From NCBI RefSeq assembly GCF_022832385.1, contig NZ_JALHLE010000038.1:1-53357 (forward strand): a stretch of DNA of 53,357 nt, in the 5' to 3' direction. Below the pieces are notes generated by a model that did no database searches, was not told the origin of the DNA, and saw nothing but the letters and a program-made list of their open reading frames with translations. Position numbers and translations under genes: made by a program. This DNA comes from Novosphingobium album (ex Hu et al. 2023) (GTDB lineage: Bacteria; Pseudomonadota; Alphaproteobacteria; Sphingomonadales; Sphingomonadaceae). Below are positions 48,862 through 53,357 of this stretch, piece by piece; positions within the stretch are counted from its first letter, which is position 1, and each line of letters opens with the position of its first letter.

Positions 48862-50517
48862 ATGCCTGATACGCTGAAGATTGCCCTCGCACAGCTCAAC
48901 CAGTCGGTGGGGGATATTCCCGGCAACGCCCAGGGGGTACTTGCAGCACGCCAGCGGGCAAGGGGCACGGACCTCATTGTTTTTCCCGAACTGCACCTGA
49001 TCGGCTATCCGCCCGAGGACCTGATTCTCAAGCCCTCGCTGATTGAACGCGCGGCGGCCGAATTGCAGAAGCTGGCGGAGGCCAGCGCGTCGGACGGCCC
49101 GGCCATGCTCGTAGGGTCAGCCTTCGTGCTTGATGGTGCGTTGCACAACGGCGTGGCGCTGCTCGATCAGGGCAGGATTGCCGCCGTCCGGCTCAAGCAC
49201 GAGCTGCCCAACTACGGCACCTTCGACGAGATGCGCCTGTTCCAGCCGGGGCCGCTGCCCGAGCCGGTCATCGTGCGCGGCACCATGATCGGCGTGCCGG
49301 TATGCGAGGACATCTGGCAGCCCGAAGTGTGCCGCCATCTGGCCGACTTCGGCGCCGAAATGTTCGTGTGCATCAACGGCAGCCCTTACGAGATCAACAA
49401 GGATGCGCTGCGAATCGAGGGCGTGGCCAAGCGCCGCGCGGTCGATACCGGTCTACCGCTGGCCTATCTCAACCGTGTCGGCGGGCAGGACGAACTGGTT
49501 TTCGACGGCGCGAGCTTCGTGGTGAACGGCGATGGCGCGCTGGCGGTGCAGTGCCGCGACTGGGAGGAGCAGGTCGTCGAGACTGCCTGGACCAAGACCG
49601 CGCAGGGCTGGCGCTGCGATCGCGGCACCGTCGAGACGCTCGCGACCCATCCTGAGGACATCTACTGCGCCATGGTCCTGAGCCTGCGCGACTATGTGAA
49701 CCGCAATGGTTTTCCCGGTGTCGTGCTGGGATTGTCGGGCGGGATCGATTCGGCGGTTTGCGCGGCCATTGCCGCCGATGCGCTTGGGCCTGACCGGGTG
49801 TGGGGTGTGATGATGCCTTCGCGGTTTACCAGCCAGGAGAGCCTTGACGATGCGGCGGCCTGCGCCGGGGCGCTGGGCATCCGCTACACGGTCATGCCCA
49901 TCGGAGTGGCGGTCGACGGGTTCGACGCGATGCTGGGCGAAGCATTCGAGGGCACCAATCGCGATCTCGCCGAAGAAAATCTGCAGTCGCGCATTCGCGG
50001 CACGGCGCTCATGGCCCTGTCCAACAAGTTCGGACCGATGCTGATGACCACCGGCAACAAGAGCGAGATGAGCGTCGGCTATGCCACGATCTATGGCGAC
50101 ATGGCGGGTGGCTACAATCCGCTGAAGGACGCGTACAAGATGACGGTCTTCGCGATCGCCCGCTGGCGCAACCGCCATGTCCCGCGGATCGGTCTGGGTC
50201 CCGCAGGGCCGGTGATTCCCGAAAACGTGCTCACCAAGCCGCCGACCGCGGAGCTGCGCGCGGACCAGCGCGATTCGGACAGCCTGCCACCCTATGAAGT
50301 GCTTGACCCAATTCTCCTTGGGCTGGTCGAGCATGACAAGAGCGTGGAGCAGGTCGTCGCCGAAGGTTTCGACCGCCAAACCGTGCAGCGCATCGAGCGG
50401 CTGCTCCACCTTGCCGAGTACAAGCGCCGTCAGGCCCCTCCCGGCGTGAAGCTCACGGCCCGCAATTTCGGCCGCGACCGGCGCTATCCGATCACCCACG
50501 CCTTCCGCAGCGGCTAG
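48862..50517 (+). CDS. nadE: NAD+ synthase, glutamine-dependent
   Basis: A 551-residue two-domain enzyme making NAD from deamido-NAD, ATP and glutamine. The N-terminal nitrilase-type glutaminase has the triad Glu43 (FPELHLIGYPPEDL), Lys112 (LKHELPNYGTF) and Cys148 (VCEDIWQ). The C-terminal synthase begins near residue 275 with the P-loop LGLSGGIDSAV and includes TGNKSEMSVGYATIYGDMAGGYNP. ATG 48862 gives the usual start MPDTLKIALAQLNQ. Confidence 0.96.
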   Translation: MPDTLKIALAQLNQSVGDIPGNAQGVLAARQRARGTDLIVFPELHLIGYPPEDLILKPSLIERAAAELQKLAEASASDGPAMLVGSAFVLDGALHNGVALLDQGRIAAVRLKHELPNYGTFDEMRLFQPGPLPEPVIVRGTMIGVPVCEDIWQPEVCRHLADFGAEMFVCINGSPYEINKDALRIEGVAKRRAVDTGLPLAYLNRVGGQDELVFDGASFVVNGDGALAVQCRDWEEQVVETAWTKTAQGWRCDRGTVETLATHPEDIYCAMVLSLRDYVNRNGFPGVVLGLSGGIDSAVCAAIAADALGPDRVWGVMMPSRFTSQESLDDAAACAGALGIRYTVMPIGVAVDGFDAMLGEAFEGTNRDLAEENLQSRIRGTALMALSNKFGPMLMTTGNKSEMSVGYATIYGDMAGGYNPLKDAYKMTVFAIARWRNRHVPRIGLGPAGPVIPENVLTKPPTAELRADQRDSDSLPPYEVLDPILLGLVEHDKSVEQVVAEGFDRQTVQRIERLLHLAEYKRRQAPPGVKLTARNFGRDRRYPITHAFRSG

Positions 50518-50608
50518 GCGGCGTGGCGGAAGATCCAGTCCGCGAAAAGTTGCCTCAGGATCGGGGTTCTGAGACGAACTGTGTCTTGATTAAGGCCGGT
50601 CGCGGGCA

Positions 50609-50625
50609 TTTGTGCGTCGCACAAA
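50609..50625. promoter_or_regulatory. Perfect inverted repeat upstream of the second L,D-transpeptidase
   Basis: TTTGTGCG-T-CGCACAAA is a perfect 8-bp inverted repeat with a 1-base centre, about 76 bases before ATG 50702. It could be an operator. TTTAACCAT at about 50642 resembles CtrA-type half sites of alphaproteobacteria, but this is weak. Confidence 0.4.
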
Positions 50626-50701
50626 CTCAACCTTGCTTGAAGTTTAACCATTGCTCCCTTAGCTTTTGGGGGAAGAGAGATAAAACCGGGATCGCTAGAA
50701 G

Positions 50702-51382
50702 ATGGATGTGAGTCGTCGCTATTTTGTCGGCGGCGCGGTTGCGATGGTCGCGGGCGCGTCGGCATCGGGGGTCATTGCCAAGCCGGACAACAAGATCGTT
50801 TGGCCCAACACCACCACTCCCAGTGAACCTGCCGCACCGGCTGTACCGGCAGCGCCGAAACTGGCTGAACGTCCGCCCCTGCTGCAAGCGGCGTTGGCCG
50901 CGCTCGACAAGCACGGCTCACGCGTTGGCAACCGTCAGCGTATCGGCGTTGTCGATTTCACCGAGCATTCGAGCCAGAAGCGTTTCCAGATCGTCGATGT
51001 GGCGCACGGCGCGATTCTGGGGTCCTATCTTGTCGCGCACGGTCGCGGGTCCGACCCGCGGCATACCGGTTGGGTGGAGCGTCTGTCGAACCGGCCCGGC
51101 TCGAACGCATCGTGCCCCGGCAGTTTCGTGATCGCCAGCCGCTATTATGGCAAGCATGGTGTGTCGCGACGCCTGATGGGGCTCGATCCGGAAAACAATC
51201 TGGCGCTGGAACGCGCGATCGTGATCCACGGGGCCTCTTACGTCGACCGGAGCCTGATCAGTGCGCAGGGGCAGATCGGCCGCAGTCTGGGCTGTTTCGC
51301 AGTGGCGGAGAACGAGATCGCGGAAGTGATCAGTGAACTCGGCGAAGGCTGTTTGCTTTACGCATCGGAAGCGAGAGCCTGA
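50702..51382 (+). CDS. L,D-transpeptidase catalytic-domain protein (YkuD_2 type)
   Basis: A 226-residue exported protein. The N-terminus SRRYFVGGAVAMVAGASASGVIA resembles a Tat or Sec signal. A Pro/Ala-rich linker follows, then the catalytic domain: VVDFTEHSSQKRFQIVDV, VAHGRGSDPRH, VIHGASYVD and the active-site RSLGCFAV with Cys198. This is the murein L,D-transpeptidase catalytic-domain family rather than the YcbB type at 37157. Exact peptidoglycan role unknown. Confidence 0.85.
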   Translation: MDVSRRYFVGGAVAMVAGASASGVIAKPDNKIVWPNTTTPSEPAAPAVPAAPKLAERPPLLQAALAALDKHGSRVGNRQRIGVVDFTEHSSQKRFQIVDVAHGAILGSYLVAHGRGSDPRHTGWVERLSNRPGSNASCPGSFVIASRYYGKHGVSRRLMGLDPENNLALERAIVIHGASYVDRSLISAQGQIGRSLGCFAVAENEIAEVISELGEGCLLYASEARA

Positions 51383-51403
51383 TCCGAACCCTTTGACGTA
51401 GCC

Positions 51404-51428
51404 GCCCGCGCACCGTAATCGCGCGGGC
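51404..51428 (+). promoter_or_regulatory. GC-rich hairpin directly before gltX
   Basis: GCCCGCGC-N9-GCGCGGGC is a perfect 8-bp stem ending 1 base before the gltX ATG. It could hide the ribosome-binding region or end the previous transcript, though no T run follows. Confidence 0.35.
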
Positions 51429-51429
51429 C

Positions 51430-52764
51430 ATGACTGTTACCCGCTTTGCCCCTTCGCCCACCGGGCACCTGCATGTCGGCAATATCCGCACGGCGTTGCA
51501 CAACTTTCTGCTGGCGAAACAGGCGGGCGGACGTTTCCTGCTGCGGATCGACGATACCGATGCCGCGCGCAGCCGCGAAGAATATGTCGTGGCGATCCAC
51601 GCCGACCTGGCATGGCTGGGGCTTCACGCGGAAGGCGAGGAACGGCAGTCGGCCCGCTTCGATCTTTATGAAGCTGAATTCGAACGGCTGCAGGCGGCCG
51701 ACCGTGTCTATCCCTGCTGGGAAACCCCGCAGGAACTGGAGCTTAAGCGCAAGGTCCTGCTCGGGCGTGGGTTGCCGCCGATCTACGACCGCGCGGCGCT
51801 TTCGCTGAGCGAGGATGACAAGGCCGCAAAGCTGGCTGCAGGCGAATTGCCCCACTGGCGATTCCTGCTCGACCGCGACGAGCCAATCGATTGGACCGAC
51901 GGCATTCGCGGCGACCAGAAATTCGATCCGGCGATGATGTCCGACCCGGTGATCCGCCGCGCGGACGGATCGTGGCTCTACATGCTGCCGTCGGTAATCG
52001 ATGATATCGCGATGGGCGTCACCGACATTCTGCGCGGCGAAGACCACGTCTCGAACACGGCGGCACAAGTGCAGATGTTCACGGCGCTCGGCGCAGGCGT
52101 GCCGCGCTTCGCGCACGAGGCACTGCTCGTTGGTACCGAGGGCAAGCTCTCCAAGCGGCTGGGCTCGCTGGGCGCCGCGCATTTCCGCGAGGCTGGAATC
52201 GAGCCACAGGCACTGGTGGCGCTGCTCGGGCGGCTGGGCACGTCCGATCCGGTCGATCCGGCGCTGGGGCTGGCCGACCTTGCCGCGCATTTCGACTTGT
52301 CCCGTTTCGGCCGCGCGCCCGCCCGGTTCGACGAGGTGGAACTGGAGCGTGTGAATGCCGCTGTGGTACATGGCATGCCTTATGCGGCAGTGGCGGACCG
52401 CCTGCCCGATGGCATGGACGAGGCGGCTTGGGATGCGGTGCGTCCCAACCTCACGCATGTGCGGGAGGCGGCGGACTGGTGGCAGGTGGTGACCGGCCCG
52501 GTCGATGCACCAGCCTTTTCCGAAGAGGACCGCGCCTATCTGGCGCAGGCGGCTGAAGCCTTGACGGATCTCGACTGGAGCGAGGGCGTCTGGAAGGCGC
52601 TCACCGAAGCGCTCAAGGCGTCCACCGGACGCAAGGGCAAGCCGCTGTTCCTGCCGCTGCGTCAGGCACTGACAGGCATGGACCATGGCCCCGACATGGG
52701 GGCGTTGCTGCCGCTGATCGGGCGGCAAAAGGCGGCGGAGCGTCTTCTCGCCGCGAGAGGTTAA
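51430..52764 (+). CDS. gltX: Glutamyl-tRNA synthetase
   Basis: A 444-residue class I synthetase charging tRNA-Glu. The HIGH-type motif is PTGHLHVGNIRTALHN (residues 10-25) and the KMSKS-type motif is GKLSKRLGSL (about 238-247). RGEDHVSNTAAQVQMF and WLYMLPSVIDDI are typical. Many alphaproteobacteria carry two GltX paralogues; the short length and sequence style here suggest the second type. A strong hairpin lies just before its start and no ribosome binding site is clear. Confidence 0.94.
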   Translation: MTVTRFAPSPTGHLHVGNIRTALHNFLLAKQAGGRFLLRIDDTDAARSREEYVVAIHADLAWLGLHAEGEERQSARFDLYEAEFERLQAADRVYPCWETPQELELKRKVLLGRGLPPIYDRAALSLSEDDKAAKLAAGELPHWRFLLDRDEPIDWTDGIRGDQKFDPAMMSDPVIRRADGSWLYMLPSVIDDIAMGVTDILRGEDHVSNTAAQVQMFTALGAGVPRFAHEALLVGTEGKLSKRLGSLGAAHFREAGIEPQALVALLGRLGTSDPVDPALGLADLAAHFDLSRFGRAPARFDEVELERVNAAVVHGMPYAAVADRLPDGMDEAAWDAVRPNLTHVREAADWWQVVTGPVDAPAFSEEDRAYLAQAAEALTDLDWSEGVWKALTEALKASTGRKGKPLFLPLRQALTGMDHGPDMGALLPLIGRQKAAERLLAARG

Positions 52765-52843
52765 TTTGCGTTAGCTAAATTCTTGAGGTCTGAAATTTAC
52801 CAATCGGTGAGAGATTGGCATTTCGGTCATCGGGACAGGAAAC

Positions 52844-53080
52844 ATGCAAGTCGCGGTCGTCAACGTCTCATGGGAGCCCGCGTCGTTCGCGCGGCCCGTT
52901 GTTGGCCGCCCCAAGGCTCGGATCTGTTCCAGTTGCGGCTACTGGGATGCCTTAGAACGGACCGGCGAGGAAAGTGCCGGGCTCTGCCGCCGTTTCGCTC
53001 TTGCACCCGGTTTTGACGCCTGGCCTATCACCGAATCTGCTGACAGGTGCTCCGAATGGTCGGAAGCGCGGCCGCGATAG
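52844..53080 (+). CDS. Small cysteine-containing protein, possible metal-binding
   Basis: A 78-residue protein with CSSCGYWD (residues 28-35), a Cys in GLCRRFA, and a Cys near the end (ADRCSEW). CxxC-x(n)-C-x(n)-C with a Tyr-Trp after the second Cys is a recurrent pattern of small zinc- or iron-binding proteins in proteobacteria and phages. ACAGGA lies just before the ATG. Function unknown. Confidence 0.65.
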   Translation: MQVAVVNVSWEPASFARPVVGRPKARICSSCGYWDALERTGEESAGLCRRFALAPGFDAWPITESADRCSEWSEARPR

Positions 53081-53230
53081 AGACATCGCGCAAGGGCGCT
53101 TGACTGCGATCAAGGTGTTTGTGGCTGCCGCGATTAGTATTGCCAGGCGAAGACATGCGAGGAGGGCGCCGTTGGGCGCCGGATCCTGGCGAAAACGTTG
53201 AAGAGCTGACCCTTCGACCCGAAGGGCCGG

Positions 53231-53275
53231 GCCCCGCGCGGCGTGCAATGGGGGCACGCCGCGCGGGGCTTGTTT
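53231..53275. terminator. Strong 16-bp stem terminator between convergent genes
   Basis: A perfect 16-bp GC-rich stem (53231-53246 with 53254-53269) with a 7-base loop, followed on the plus strand by TTGTTT. It lies between the cysteine-containing gene and the convergent short-chain dehydrogenase. Confidence 0.8.
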
Positions 53276-53279
53276 CCGG

Positions 53280-53357
53280 CTATTCCATGTACCAGCCGTG
53301 GCTGGCGATCAGCGACTGGCCGGTGAGCGCGTTTGTCTGGAACGCGGCGAAGAACAG
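53280..53357 (-). CDS. Short-chain dehydrogenase, C-terminal end (partial)
   Basis: The last 25 codons of a minus-strand gene cut by the window edge: AFQTNALTGQSLIASHGWYME then stop. The NxxTGQSxxxxHGW pattern is the C-terminus of 3-hydroxybutyrate dehydrogenase-like short-chain dehydrogenases. The substrate cannot be decided from this piece. Confidence 0.7.
   Translation of the reverse strand: MFFAAFQTNALTGQSLIASHGWYME

Overview
The window looks like chromosome from a Sphingomonadales alphaproteobacterium, possibly Novosphingobium or a close relative. That placement is inferred from the high GC, the split methionine synthase, the alphaproteobacterial-type second glutamyl-tRNA synthetase, the sphingolipid-type acyltransferase and the rhamnose/capsule genes. 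No rRNA, tRNA, CRISPR array or intact insertion sequence was seen.

Positions 1-3400 form an accessory, island-like stretch. It holds a short P-loop ORF, about 700 bases without a gene but with strong RNA-like hairpins and a terminator, a protein with a possible nuclease-type EVK motif, a serine recombinase, two small unknown proteins and a decayed IS3-type transposase fragment. Three of its promoter regions carry clean inverted repeats.

Positions 3406-25195 form a surface-polysaccharide locus with lower GC than the genes to its right. A CDP-alcohol phosphatidyltransferase converges on a minus-strand pair (TPR glycosyltransferase and a KpsT-like ATPase). A long plus-strand run then encodes a GT4 glycosyltransferase, an outer-membrane export lipoprotein, an FkbM methyltransferase, an unknown two-part protein, a 1230-residue TPR protein with three glycosyltransferase modules, KpsM- and KpsE-like exporters, rmlC-rmlB-rmlD-rmlA for dTDP-L-rhamnose, and a second GT4 enzyme. 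Together these suggest a rhamnose-containing polysaccharide exported by an ABC transporter. Facing this run is a minus-strand trio of GNAT acyltransferase (ceramide-synthase/YghO-like), acyl carrier protein and ketoacyl synthase, which looks like a dedicated acylation module.

Positions 25491-30595 form a compact minus-strand operon: UbiA-type prenyltransferase with an N-terminal HAD-like domain, GtrA, DprE1, DprE2 and a GT87-type transferase. This is a polyprenyl-phosphate-arabinose pathway like that of mycobacteria and Azorhizobium Nod-factor arabinosylation. All four junctions are GTGA overlaps. The HAD domain appears to have lost catalytic residues, and DprE1 has Ala where Mycobacterium has the drug-target Cys387.

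Positions 30749 to the end are mostly housekeeping: an APH-like/P-loop kinase, a secreted unknown, aconitase, an EamA transporter, two L,D-transpeptidases, RecQ, a Nudix hydrolase, a methionine/folate operon (ArsR-methyltransferase regulator, metF, metH N-half, GNAT, metH C-half) with a perfect 22-bp palindrome at its start, a small lipoprotein, NAD synthetase, glutamyl-tRNA synthetase, a cysteine-rich small protein and the end of a short-chain dehydrogenase.
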